Source: Bacillota bacterium (GTDB lineage Bacteria > Bacillota > Clostridia > Christensenellales > SZUA-584). Taken from it: a stretch of 64,000 nt of DNA. Shown here piece after piece: positions 24,858-33,212 of this stretch. Location of the stretch: contig JAEYLC010000044.1 in NCBI GenBank assembly GCA_023461435.1, positions 124,001-188,000 on the forward strand, in the 5' to 3' direction. A model generated the notes under the pieces. It saw nothing but the letters and a program-made list of their open reading frames with translations, was not told where the DNA came from and made no database searches. Each line of letters starts with the position of its first letter. The stretch's first letter is position 1. A program made the position numbers and the translations under genes.

Positions 24858-24871
24858 CAACCGATCGGTTG
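24858..24871. promoter_or_regulatory. 14-bp perfect palindrome CAACCGATCGGTTG
   Basis: A perfect palindrome 22 bases beyond the stop of the small membrane protein gene. The form resembles operators of TetR-family repressors. No such regulator is encoded nearby. Confidence 0.35.
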
Positions 24872-24893
24872 ATAATTTTTATGGATTTTCGCT

Positions 24894-25130
24894 TTACTGC
24901 TCTTTGTTCGTGCGTTTTTTCAGCCTGCCCGCAAGAACGGACAGCACAAATGAGGAGATCAGCACCGCAACGGCGGTAAAATACAAAGGGCGGTTGTTGT
25001 CGATCGGACAGACGCCGGGCGGCAGGCTCGCTCTGATGGTGATGGTCAGAACGATCGCAAGCGCGCTCAGCCCGGCCCCAAGGTAGAAAAGAATATTTGA
25101 AATAAGGGACAGAACTTTTTTATGATTCAT
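24894..25130 (-). CDS. Small two-helix membrane protein, ribbon-less relative of the zinc-ribbon family
   Basis: A 78-residue protein. The opening MNHKKVLSLISN resembles MNYKKARKLSN of the array at 17132-18726, and the two hydrophobic segments (about 10-30 and 48-68) are similarly placed. The C-terminus is a basic tail (GRLKKRTNKEQ) in place of the four-cysteine ribbon, and the loop between helices is longer (SLPPGVCPIDNNRP). The start is the ATG at 25130, with GGGAG 6 bases upstream. The relation to the array is based on the N-terminal pattern only. Function unknown. Confidence 0.6.
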   Translation of the reverse strand: MNHKKVLSLISNILFYLGAGLSALAIVLTITIRASLPPGVCPIDNNRPLYFTAVAVLISSFVLSVLAGRLKKRTNKEQ

Positions 25131-25273
25131 AACGGCTCCCAAGCACATGAGTTTTGCTGATATTAGGATATCACAAGCCGGAAGAATTATATGGGACATT
25201 GTCACCGACGCGGCGATGATGGCCCAACAATATTATGGCGGTAGAAAGAGGTATTATAGATCATACAGATGCG

Positions 25274-25741
25274 TTAGTTGAAAAAAGCGAGCTCGTAGTT
25301 GAGATACAGCGCAAAACAGAGCCAAATTAAATATGGAATCAGCAGGTAAGCAGCGGTTTTATGAATGCGGTGAACATCCGCAAACAGCGCGACACCGGCG
25401 ATGATGGTCGCAATCAGCACGAAAACCGCACCGCCCGGATTTTGCATTTCAAAAAACGTATATGTCCACAGCACGTTCAAAACGCCTGTGACAGCGTATA
25501 AGCCCAGCGTCTTTTTTTGCACATCCGGCATGACGGAGACCAGCGCCAGCGACGCGGCCAGCAGCGCGTAGAGCACCGTCCAGACGACGGTGAACACGAG
25601 AGGCGGCGGCTGCAGAGCGGGCTTGATGAGCGATTGGTACCACTCGCCCGACGTGTTCACAAACATCGTGCCGAGCGCTGCGACGGCCGCGAAGAACAGC
25701 ACCGCACAGACGATCCGTATGATTTTGTCCTGTTTGCGCAT
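25274..25741 (-). CDS. tspO: TspO/MBR family tryptophan-rich sensory protein
   Basis: A 155-residue membrane protein with five hydrophobic helices. It carries TspO hallmarks: WYQSLIKPALQPPP between helices 1 and 2, VVWTVLYALLA, then TYTFFEMQNPGGA and LIPYLIWLCFALYLNY. TspO/MBR proteins bind porphyrins and sterol-like ligands and have been linked to tetrapyrrole handling and stress. Length is standard (150-160). A GGGGG tract lies about 6 bases before the ATG. It is followed by the small two-helix gene in the same direction, about 145 bases away. Confidence 0.88.
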   Translation of the reverse strand: MRKQDKIIRIVCAVLFFAAVAALGTMFVNTSGEWYQSLIKPALQPPPLVFTVVWTVLYALLAASLALVSVMPDVQKKTLGLYAVTGVLNVLWTYTFFEMQNPGGAVFVLIATIIAGVALFADVHRIHKTAAYLLIPYLIWLCFALYLNYELAFFN

Positions 25742-25801
25742 ATTTTTATCCCCCGCCTAAGTATATTCTTGTGACGGATATGATATGTGAGGGGTTGAGC
25801 C

Positions 25802-26509
25802 ATGCTCCGAAGAATCGCTTTTGGTGCGGTTGTGCTGATTTTGCTTTTTGTGGCGGCGGGCGGCGGCTTAAAAGGCAGGCTGACGCCGTTTGTTGCCGTG
25901 TTGCCGCGGCAGGCCAGGATAGAGGAAGTGCTGGTCAACAAGGGCGTGGGGAACATCGTGTTTGATATCGAGTATCCCGAAATTTCCGGCTTCGGCGATC
26001 GGACGTTTGAAAAAGAAATGAATGCGAAGATAAGCGCTCAGGTGAACTATGCGATCGCCGATGCGTTTTATCGGGCCAAGGGCAACGAAGACTGGGTATT
26101 CGTGCTGCGCGTCAGCGATGATGTGAAGAATAACCTTGGCATATTGTGCGTTCGCGTGACGGATGATCTCGATAACGGCGGAACAGGCTTTCCGCATACC
26201 GTTTACTACAACGCAGATATACAGAAAAGCGACCCGCTGACGCTTGACGATCTATTCGTATCAAATGACTATCGCATGGTGATTGACGGCTTCATCCGCG
26301 AAATTGTCAGAAACGACTCGCATTATTTCGCGGACGCGTTCACGGGCGTATCCGAAAGCACGGCGTTTTATCTGTCGGAGGGGCAGCTGCATATCGCTTA
26401 TGCGAAATACGAGATTGCTTCGGGGTTTACAGGGGAGCCGGATTTTGAGATTCCGACGCTGCTGATACGAAAATGGCTGAAGTCTGTATATGCGCCGCTG
26501 TTTTGGTAG
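25802..26509 (+). CDS. DUF4163/DUF3298 (RsiV/PdaC-like) membrane-anchored protein
   Basis: A 235-residue protein. It starts with a short basic stretch and a hydrophobic segment (about 5-22) that anchors it or is a signal peptide. An extracellular region follows. Residues about 45-130 resemble DUF4163 (FDIEYPEISGFGDRTFEKEM, then NAKI). The C-terminal part resembles DUF3298 (PLTLDDLF, FYLSEGQLHIAYAKYEI, IPTLLIRKWL). This pair of domains occurs in the anti-sigma factor RsiV, where it binds lysozyme, and in PdaC-type deacetylases; here neither the sigma-binding domain nor the deacetylase domain is present. It is divergent from tspO, with about 60 bases between. A bidirectional terminator follows. 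Confidence 0.75.
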   Translation: MLRRIAFGAVVLILLFVAAGGGLKGRLTPFVAVLPRQARIEEVLVNKGVGNIVFDIEYPEISGFGDRTFEKEMNAKISAQVNYAIADAFYRAKGNEDWVFVLRVSDDVKNNLGILCVRVTDDLDNGGTGFPHTVYYNADIQKSDPLTLDDLFVSNDYRMVIDGFIREIVRNDSHYFADAFTGVSESTAFYLSEGQLHIAYAKYEIASGFTGEPDFEIPTLLIRKWLKSVYAPLFW

Positions 26510-26568
26510 TAGTCGCTTCGTTCCCCGCGAAGGATAAGCGTTATGCGGTGAGTGCTCGAGTCACAAAA

Positions 26569-26592
26569 ACGGGCGGCTATTGTGCCGCCCGT
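26569..26592 (-). terminator. Terminator between convergent genes (aminopeptidase / DUF4163)
   Basis: ACGGGCGGC (26569-26577) pairs with GCCGCCCGT (26584-26592), a perfect 9-bp stem. On the minus strand it runs into TTTTTG, serving the aminopeptidase gene. On the plus strand the tail is weak. Confidence 0.78.
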
Positions 26593-26605
26593 CGTTATTA
26601 AATGA

Positions 26606-27718
26606 TTAAACCAGATTCTCTTCGTTAAGCACGGCGAGGTCACCCAAAAACTTGCCGTCCTTGCGTATCACTTCGCCGTCGAAGCTGATCTCGCCGCCGC
26701 CGTAATCGGGACGCTGTATCAGCACGAGATCCCAGTGGACCGCGCTTTCGTTGCCGTTGTCGGCATCCTCATAGCACGAGCCGGGCGTCAGATGGATCGA
26801 GCCCGCGATCTTCTCGTCGAACAGCGTGTCGCACATCGGGTGTAGTATATACGGGTTGACCCCGAACGAGAATTCGCCGAGATACCGCGCGCCCTCATCT
26901 GTATCGAGTATCTTATTGATACGTTCGGTGTTGTTCGCCTTCGCGTCGATGATCTTGCCGTTCTTGAACTCAAAAGAGATGTTCTCGAACTTGAAGCCCT
27001 GCGAGAATGACGGCGTGTTGTACGTGATGCGGCCGTTCGCGCTGTCTCGAACGGGTGCGGTGTAGATCTCGCCGTCCGGGATGTTCATATGGCCGCTGCA
27101 TTTCTTCGAGGGTATGCCCTTCACCGAAAAACGAAGATCGGTACCCGGGCCGGTTAAATGCACCTCGTCCACGCTTTTGAGCCGTTCGGCCATCGTGTCC
27201 ATGGCCTTATCCATCTTCGAATAGTCAAGGTTGCAGACCTTGAAATAAAAGTTTTCAAATTGCTCGGTGCTCATGCCCGCAAGCTGCGCCATCGAGCCGT
27301 TGGGGTAACGCAGCACCACCCATTTTGTTTTCTTCACGCGCAGCTCGTGATGCACGCGCTTGGAATAGATGGAGCGGTAAAGGCTGAGCTTCTCCTCGTC
27401 CACGTCGGCAAGCTCCGAGGTATTGAGCGAGCCGCGGAACGCGACGTATGCGTCCATGTCCTGCATCAGCATCGCGTCGTAGCGCGTCATCTCTTCAATC
27501 TGCTCCTTGGTGGCACCCAGCAGCAGCGAGCGCTGTATGCGCTGATCGCGTATCCAGCTGAACGGCATGCCGCCCGCGTCGTAAACCTCTTTGATAAGCT
27601 GCGACGAGAGTTCCTCGGGGCAGTCGAAATTCTCTATCAGTACGTGTTCGCCCTGCTTGACAGCCATGGAATAGTTGACAAGCGAATGGCAAAGCTGTTT
27701 TAGTCTCGGATCGATCAT
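26606..27718 (-). CDS. Aminopeptidase, M29 family (AmpS/aminopeptidase T)
   Basis: A 370-residue cytoplasmic metallopeptidase removing N-terminal residues from peptides. M29 features are visible: the N-terminal domain with VNYSMAVKQGEHVLIE, the metal-binding NIPDGEIYTAPV (Glu ligand), GFKFENISFEF, and the late HPMCDTLFDEKIAGSIHL and SAVHWDLVLI with the His and Asp ligands. Length is slightly shorter than the usual 400-410. The start overlaps the GT2 stop by 4 bases, so it is translated with the glycosyltransferase despite no obvious functional link. A terminator follows. Confidence 0.88.
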   Translation of the reverse strand: MIDPRLKQLCHSLVNYSMAVKQGEHVLIENFDCPEELSSQLIKEVYDAGGMPFSWIRDQRIQRSLLLGATKEQIEEMTRYDAMLMQDMDAYVAFRGSLNTSELADVDEEKLSLYRSIYSKRVHHELRVKKTKWVVLRYPNGSMAQLAGMSTEQFENFYFKVCNLDYSKMDKAMDTMAERLKSVDEVHLTGPGTDLRFSVKGIPSKKCSGHMNIPDGEIYTAPVRDSANGRITYNTPSFSQGFKFENISFEFKNGKIIDAKANNTERINKILDTDEGARYLGEFSFGVNPYILHPMCDTLFDEKIAGSIHLTPGSCYEDADNGNESAVHWDLVLIQRPDYGGGEISFDGEVIRKDGKFLGDLAVLNEENLV

Positions 27719-28638
27719 GATTCCTCCAGATTGATTTGTTCATCGATGATATATATCGGCCGTGCCTTGGCCTCGTCGTATATTCTGCCCAAATAGAGCC
27801 CGAAAATCCCTATGACGATGAAAAGGCACGAAATGAGGCCGAACAGCAGCGAGAAAACGATATGCAGATACGGCCAAGCGCCCGTGCAGTAAAACACGAT
27901 TGAGAGCACGAAATACACAAAGGCGGCTAACGACAAAATGGCCCCAAAAATCAACGGGAACTTAAGCGGCCTGTTGGAAAACGACGTGATGCCGTCGCCC
28001 GCCAGCTTAAGCATTTTTTTGAAAGAGTATTTTGTTTCGCCCGCGGCGCGCTCGTCGCGCACGTAATCGATAGGCACCGCCTTGAAGCCCGACCATGCGG
28101 ACATGCCGCGAAGGAACCGGTTGCGTTCGGGCATGGCGTTCAGCGTATCGCAGACCTTTGCGTCGATGAGCCGAAAATCGCCCGTGTTAGAGGGAATGAA
28201 CTGACCGCCCAAGGCTTTTAATACGCGGTAATAGGCCCACGCGGTGAGCTTTTTAAACGCTGTCTCGCCCTTGCGCTTGACGCGGCGCCCGTAGACGATG
28301 TCCGCGCCGTCCTTCCACATTTTAATCATGTCGGGAATCAATTCGGGCGGATCCTGCAGGTCGCAGTCGATGATGACGACCGCCTGACCGGAGGCTTTGG
28401 CCATGCCGGCCGAAACGGCCTCCTGATGGCCGAAATTTCTCGAAAAGCTCAGCACCTTGACGCTTTTGTCCTCCGCCGCAATCTGCCGCAGCATTTTAAG
28501 CGTATCATCACGTGACCCATCGTTCACGAAAATCAGCTCGTAATCTCCAAGTGTGTCCATCACCTTTTTAAGCCGTTCATAAGAGAGATGCAGCACGGCC
28601 TCTTCGTTGTAGGCCGGTATCACGACAGAGTATTTCAT
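27715..28638 (-). CDS. GT2 glycosyltransferase, DPM1/GtrB type
   Basis: A 307-residue membrane enzyme. The N-terminal GT-A domain shows SVVIPAYNEEAVL, FVNDGSRDDTL, SFSRNFGHQEAV, IIDCDLQDPPE and YGRRVKRKGE, which match polyprenyl-phosphate glycosyltransferases such as GtrB or the DPM1-like family. Two C-terminal hydrophobic helices (about 228-252 and 263-288) anchor it, with the conserved GIFGLYLGRIYDEAKARP ending. It transfers glucose or a similar sugar from a nucleotide sugar to undecaprenyl phosphate, probably for cell-surface or cell-wall decoration; the sugar is unknown. It is the first gene of the pair. Confidence 0.88.
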   Translation of the reverse strand: MKYSVVIPAYNEEAVLHLSYERLKKVMDTLGDYELIFVNDGSRDDTLKMLRQIAAEDKSVKVLSFSRNFGHQEAVSAGMAKASGQAVVIIDCDLQDPPELIPDMIKMWKDGADIVYGRRVKRKGETAFKKLTAWAYYRVLKALGGQFIPSNTGDFRLIDAKVCDTLNAMPERNRFLRGMSAWSGFKAVPIDYVRDERAAGETKYSFKKMLKLAGDGITSFSNRPLKFPLIFGAILSLAAFVYFVLSIVFYCTGAWPYLHIVFSLLFGLISCLFIVIGIFGLYLGRIYDEAKARPIYIIDEQINLEES

Positions 28639-28815
28639 TCGTTACGCCTCCAGTTTCGATTACGATTATATAACACCGTGGGAAATAATACAAAAGAAAA
28701 GCGGCGCGAAATATGTAAAAAAATGATGACAAAAACGGGCGGCGGCTATTGCCGCGGTATGCCGGGGCTGATAAAATGGAATGGAATATAAAACCATAAC
28801 GAAAGGGATTCGGCT

Positions 28816-30561
28816 ATGCTGGCAATCATTGCGGTATTCGACGCGGCGGGCTTCAAGGATAGTTACCGGCTTTATGGCACTGCGCTTGCGCAGGCCCGTG
28901 AGGCTTGTCCGAAGCTTGATGAAACGCTGCAAAGCGTAAAGACGGTGATCGCTTATCAGGCGGGCCGTGAGGGCGAAAAAAGCAAAGCGCTTGCGCTGTC
29001 TATGGAGAGCTTCGAGTTGGAGAAAGACAGCCTGACACTGCATCTGGGAGCGGCAAAAAAGCTCAGCGTGAAAAGTGCGTCCGTCGGCGGCGAGATTTAC
29101 CGAGGCTCGGTTCAGAACGGCTGCCTTGGCGATAAGGGGCATGCGCCGCTGCTTTACTTTATGACAAGGGAAAACTTTGCGGCACTCTGCAAAAGGCTCA
29201 AAAAGGACGGGCAGGCGCAAAAGCTGATGGACAGCAGCGATTATAAGGCGGTGTGCATGCTGTACGCGCCGCTCAGCAAAGCCAAGGCCAATCCTGATGT
29301 GTGGAATAATCCGGATGCGCTTTATAACCTCGGGCTCGCGTGCAGCAAGCTGGCCGTGACGCTGCTCATCAAAGCATCCGAGACGAAAAAGCTCAAAGAG
29401 GCGGCGCAGTACCGGAGCTATTGCGTCGTGTTTTTGCAGCGCGGGGCGGAGCTGGAGCCGGATAACGCGCGGTGCGCGACGGCGCTCGGTTACCGGTATT
29501 ACTCCAACGTGCATGAGCTGATGCGCCAAGGAGAGCGGCGCGATCAGGACCTCGGGGAGCAGATTGACAGCGCGAATGAGTGGCTGAGCCGCGCGCTTGA
29601 GATATATCCGCAGAGCATACGCAACAACTACCGCAAGGGCAAGCTCATCATCGAAAAGCAGGCGCCTTATCTGCTGTTCGGCAAGCGCGCGTTCGGCGCG
29701 CGGGAGGCCGAGCTGCTGCGCGAGATACGCGAGGTGGGCGAGGAGCACCTGGCCACCTCGGTTGCGCTCTATGAAGCGCTCGACAGCGAGGAAGAACGGC
29801 AAAAGAACAGGCGCGAATACGCAAAGGCGCTGTTCGTGCTCGGAGGCTATTATCTCGACGACGCGTATCTGCCGGTGCACGATTATTATCTGCGCATCAT
29901 CGCGGGCGTGAAGGAGCCGTGCCGCGTGCAGACGATCTCGAAGCTCGATCTGCAAAGCGCCGTGGAGCTGCTCGAAAAGTGCTATGCCGCGGAGACCGAT
30001 CTGCCGCTTGAGAAAACAGACGCCAAAGAGCTCTCGGCGCTGCAAAAGGAATGGACGCGCGCGCCGTCCGAAAAGCTGTACCGGCTCGGCTGTGCGCACA
30101 GCGGCATGGCGTTTGTCGCGAGAGCTTTGGGGCAGGACGCAAAGCCGCACGCGATGAAGGCGGTCCAATATCTCGAAGCGGCCAAGCGCGTGACCGAAAG
30201 CTACACGGACAGGAAGCACAACACTTGGCATATCAGCGAGAAGATCGCGTGGACATACATTTATATGGGCCAGTATGAGCACGCGGCAAAGCTGCTGCAA
30301 AGAGCAAGCCTTGGGTACATCGTCAACACGTATGCGTTTGCGCTGATGCTTCTTGGCACGCCGGACGCTTTTGAGAAAGCGCGGCTCAAGCTGCAGGGCG
30401 CCGCGCGGGACAGGCGTAATCTGGCTTCGGGGCTGTCGTCGCTGCTTTATGCGTATGCGTGCCAAAGAACGGGCCATCCGCTGTCGCCGCTTCCCGCAAC
30501 GCTGTCCGTGAAAAATACGCGGCTCGCGGCGCTTCTTGGGCTGGAAACGAAGGATAAATAA
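28816..30561 (+). CDS. Large TPR-like hypothetical protein
   Basis: A 581-residue protein of unknown role. The first 130 residues are not repetitive (FDAAGFKDSYRLYG, then a beta-rich stretch). From about residue 150 it consists of helix pairs of TPR type: CMLYAPLSKAKANPDV, ALYNLGLACSKLAV, FLQRGAELEPDNARCATALGYRY, WLSRALEIYPQSIRNNY, and later SEKIAWTYIYMGQYEHAAKLL. No membrane segment or signal peptide is seen. The ATG has GAAAGGGA about 9 bases upstream. TPR scaffolds bind partner proteins; the partner is unknown. A 603-residue frame on the other strand covers the same DNA but has the unnatural Arg/Leu/His composition of a shadow. Confidence 0.7.
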   Translation: MLAIIAVFDAAGFKDSYRLYGTALAQAREACPKLDETLQSVKTVIAYQAGREGEKSKALALSMESFELEKDSLTLHLGAAKKLSVKSASVGGEIYRGSVQNGCLGDKGHAPLLYFMTRENFAALCKRLKKDGQAQKLMDSSDYKAVCMLYAPLSKAKANPDVWNNPDALYNLGLACSKLAVTLLIKASETKKLKEAAQYRSYCVVFLQRGAELEPDNARCATALGYRYYSNVHELMRQGERRDQDLGEQIDSANEWLSRALEIYPQSIRNNYRKGKLIIEKQAPYLLFGKRAFGAREAELLREIREVGEEHLATSVALYEALDSEEERQKNRREYAKALFVLGGYYLDDAYLPVHDYYLRIIAGVKEPCRVQTISKLDLQSAVELLEKCYAAETDLPLEKTDAKELSALQKEWTRAPSEKLYRLGCAHSGMAFVARALGQDAKPHAMKAVQYLEAAKRVTESYTDRKHNTWHISEKIAWTYIYMGQYEHAAKLLQRASLGYIVNTYAFALMLLGTPDAFEKARLKLQGAARDRRNLASGLSSLLYAYACQRTGHPLSPLPATLSVKNTRLAALLGLETKDK

Positions 30562-30619
30562 ACAAAGTTATTTATTAGCAGAATAAAAATTATATTCATT
30601 TCTTTAAGATGTATATCTA

Positions 30620-30648
30620 TTGTTAAAACGCGAATATTAGCATATAAT
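30620..30648 (+). promoter_or_regulatory. Promoter of the AT-rich two-gene cassette
   Basis: TTGTTA (30620-30625), 17 bases, TATAAT (30643-30648). The leader to the first gene is about 34 bases. The spacing and -10 box are ideal. Confidence 0.75.
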
Positions 30649-30688
30649 GTAATTATTTATTGGCAAGAATATTTTTAAGGAGATAAAA

Positions 30689-31747
30689 ATGAATATAATC
30701 TTTAAGTCAGCATTTTTAATTAATAGAGAAGAAAAACAAGCTGAACGGAAAGAAATTGATGAAAGTGCAAAAGGCTTTGGCAATTATGTTCAGCGATTAG
30801 TTAATAAAATAGAAACCCATTCAAAAACTCGAGCTTTTAAAATCAGGAGAAGAACTTCAGAAGTCATTAGCAATGTTTACAAAATAGCAAACAAAACTAT
30901 AAATGGTGATTTGGACTGCCATGATTACTGTAAAGCCATAGCTGATAAGTTCGTTGATTGTGAAGTACACGCACAAGAAAAAAATCATATGGTTGATATG
31001 CAGAATGGGAGTTTAGTAATAGTTGTTTTCGAAAGTGAAGAAAATTTTAGTTTACTCATCGCAAAAGTCGCTCATAACATTTTCGTTGCCGAGGATGATT
31101 ACTCAACAAGAAATGGGTTTGAAATAGATAATGTATCACATTGGAAAACATGCATTTTTGATTTAATTGAAAGCGAGGGTAATTGGGAGATCGAGGGTAT
31201 AAGTGTCTTTATTAATCACGCGGCTTCTTACTGGCATGACTCCTTTCTTGATTTAGATGAATTAAATACTAACGAGAATAATACTAAAATAGTTTTTGAT
31301 GAAGTAATGAAAATAATAACAAACAGCACCAAAGAATCACCATGTGATCGATTTGATTTAAAGAATTCTCTAATTGGGTATATGAAACAGGATAGATTGT
31401 TTAATTATCCCGATCTTGTTAATCATCTGGTCCATAATTATGATAGTAGTTATCTGGGACAAGAAAAAATAAAAAAAATGGAGGAGAATCTCATAAGATT
31501 GGGAGAAACAAATAAGTTTGACAAGCAATTTCGCACTGTACCAGCTATGATAAAAAGCAGAGTGAGGACCTCCAAATTTAATATAAATGCAAATGTAGAA
31601 TTATTAATTAAAGATTATGTTGAGAAAAAAGAAGATATAAAAGCTTATGAGAAATCAGGAAAATGGTATTTGGTGATTCGTACAAATGATGATAATACAT
31701 ATAACACATTCAAAACAAAGGATACACTAGATGATATTTATAGATGA
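30689..31747 (+). CDS. Soluble protein of the AT-rich cassette, weakly NA37-like
   Basis: A 352-residue cytoplasmic protein not recognised with confidence. The central part (GSLVIVVFESEENFSLLI, then AKVAHN) and the C-terminal part (RTSKFNINANVELLIKDY with GKWYLVIRT) recall the layout of 37-kDa nucleoid-associated proteins (PF04245), but similarity is faint. The N-terminal FGNYVQRLVNKI and KIRRRTSEVISNVYKIAN are helical and basic. AAGGAG lies 7 bases before the ATG. The gene overlaps the next by 17 bases, so the two products are made together. Base composition is far more AT-rich than the flanks, which points to transfer. Role as a sensor for the membrane partner is inference. Confidence 0.5.
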   Translation: MNIIFKSAFLINREEKQAERKEIDESAKGFGNYVQRLVNKIETHSKTRAFKIRRRTSEVISNVYKIANKTINGDLDCHDYCKAIADKFVDCEVHAQEKNHMVDMQNGSLVIVVFESEENFSLLIAKVAHNIFVAEDDYSTRNGFEIDNVSHWKTCIFDLIESEGNWEIEGISVFINHAASYWHDSFLDLDELNTNENNTKIVFDEVMKIITNSTKESPCDRFDLKNSLIGYMKQDRLFNYPDLVNHLVHNYDSSYLGQEKIKKMEENLIRLGETNKFDKQFRTVPAMIKSRVRTSKFNINANVELLIKDYVEKKEDIKAYEKSGKWYLVIRTNDDNTYNTFKTKDTLDDIYR

Positions 31748-33212
31748 GTTTATAAGATGTATGAATGATTGCTCTTGTATATATAAGGAAAAGCGAGAGA
31801 CAATATCAGAATATGAAATTAAATTTCTAATAAAATATTGCAATTTAAAATCTGAGATTGATAAGTATAAACATGCATTTAAATTAAACCAAAGCTTCGA
31901 TTTCCGGATAAATTTTGATTTGGATGGCGAAGCTTTTTCACTGGCTTATGGCTATAACTTTGATGAAATATTAGATGACATGGATAATTATTTAACGGAT
32001 ACAGATGAAGTAGATGCTAAGTTAGTATTTAGAAAAGATAAAGTAGTTGAGTACATACCAATAATTGAAATTGAACTTTTCTTTAGATGGTTAAATAGTT
32101 TGACTGTTTTTGAATTATTAGAGAATTTCTCAAAAATAATCTCCAGTGATAAAAAATTAGTCTTTTGGGTTAATGGGTTAGAAACACCATTTAGCACTCC
32201 GAGTTTCTCTTTTATAAATGAATCCGGATTTAAGGAGCAAGTTCAAGAACCTTTAAATAGAAAAAAACTTGTAGAGCAGCGACATCAAATTGCTCAAATT
32301 GATTTTTTTAACAACTGTAATTTGATGCCTCAAGATTTTGATATTAATATCGGAGCAGATTCAATCCCGTCCATAATAACAGAAGTTTTCGGTAACATTA
32401 AAAACTTTCTTTCTTTATGCTATATTTGCGACTTTGCTTATCTAAGTAAAAAAGGGTGTGAAATAAAAATATATGGAAAAAAGTTTGTTTATTTTGAAAC
32501 AGAGGATATAAACGAAATTATATTTAGCTCAAATGAGTATTTGTTTAAAATATACAAATGGGTATACGAAGATGGTAATTTTATAGATAAAGCGATTCTT
32601 GTTAAGACTGTTATTAGTAATACCTGTGGCAAAAAGAATATTGAAAGTCTAATAGGTAGCATTAACGAAGAATTATATAATGATATCTTATCAAATTTTA
32701 AATTATACCTTCAAAAAAACTTGGATGAATATTTAAAATTAAAGCATGATGCCGCAGATAAAATAAATACGGTGTATACATCAATAATACAAACAAAAAG
32801 AGAAATTAATAGAAACTTTACGAGCTCAATGTTTAGTTTATTGGCTTTTTTAGTAACTGCATTTATAACAAATACAGCGACAGTTAATATAAATATTTTT
32901 AGCAAAAATATAGCCTTGCTATTTTATATAATTATATTAATAAATATCCTATACAGTGTGATTGTTCTAAAAACTACTTTTTTTGAGTTCAAAAATATCA
33001 ACGAGAATATAAGAGAATTAACTAAGCATTATTCTGATGTAGTAGTTATAACTGAGAAAAATTTAGAAAGCATCCTCATTAAAGAAACAAAAACAAAGAA
33101 ATATATTTGGTCAGTGTGGCTAATAAATCTCAGCATTTTTATTATTTTAGCATTAATTCTTAATAATTTTTCTGAATTAACAATCGTAGAGTTTCTTGAT
33201 TTTTTTAAATAG
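31731..33212 (+). CDS. Three-helix membrane protein of the AT-rich cassette (candidate effector)
   Basis: A 493-residue protein not matched to a known family. Residues 1-340 are soluble, acidic and beta/alpha mixed. From about 300 to 365 it is helical and coiled-coil-like (NFKLYLQKNLDEYLKLKH). Three hydrophobic helices follow at about 367-385, 394-414 and 458-480, with a charged 40-residue loop between the last two. An AAAGGA lies about 8 bases before the ATG, inside the previous gene. A soluble domain, helical stalk and C-terminal membrane anchor encoded with a cytosolic partner is the usual shape of membrane-acting abortive-infection systems; that is inference only. It is convergent with the NA37-like gene, overlapping by 8 bases. 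Confidence 0.55.
   Translation: MIFIDEFIRCMNDCSCIYKEKRETISEYEIKFLIKYCNLKSEIDKYKHAFKLNQSFDFRINFDLDGEAFSLAYGYNFDEILDDMDNYLTDTDEVDAKLVFRKDKVVEYIPIIEIELFFRWLNSLTVFELLENFSKIISSDKKLVFWVNGLETPFSTPSFSFINESGFKEQVQEPLNRKKLVEQRHQIAQIDFFNNCNLMPQDFDINIGADSIPSIITEVFGNIKNFLSLCYICDFAYLSKKGCEIKIYGKKFVYFETEDINEIIFSSNEYLFKIYKWVYEDGNFIDKAILVKTVISNTCGKKNIESLIGSINEELYNDILSNFKLYLQKNLDEYLKLKHDAADKINTVYTSIIQTKREINRNFTSSMFSLLAFLVTAFITNTATVNINIFSKNIALLFYIIILINILYSVIVLKTTFFEFKNINENIRELTKHYSDVVVITEKNLESILIKETKTKKYIWSVWLINLSIFIILALILNNFSELTIVEFLDFFK

Noticed and set aside
28743..28756. Hairpin GCGGC-TATT-GCCGC upstream of the TPR-like gene as a terminator
   Set aside because: Short stem with no T-tract on either side in the right place; it sits between divergent genes.
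28666..30477. A 603-codon open frame on the minus strand opposite the TPR-like gene
   Set aside because: Composition dominated by Arg, Leu and His with no domain; its start region has no ribosome site, while the plus frame reads as a normal helical-repeat protein.
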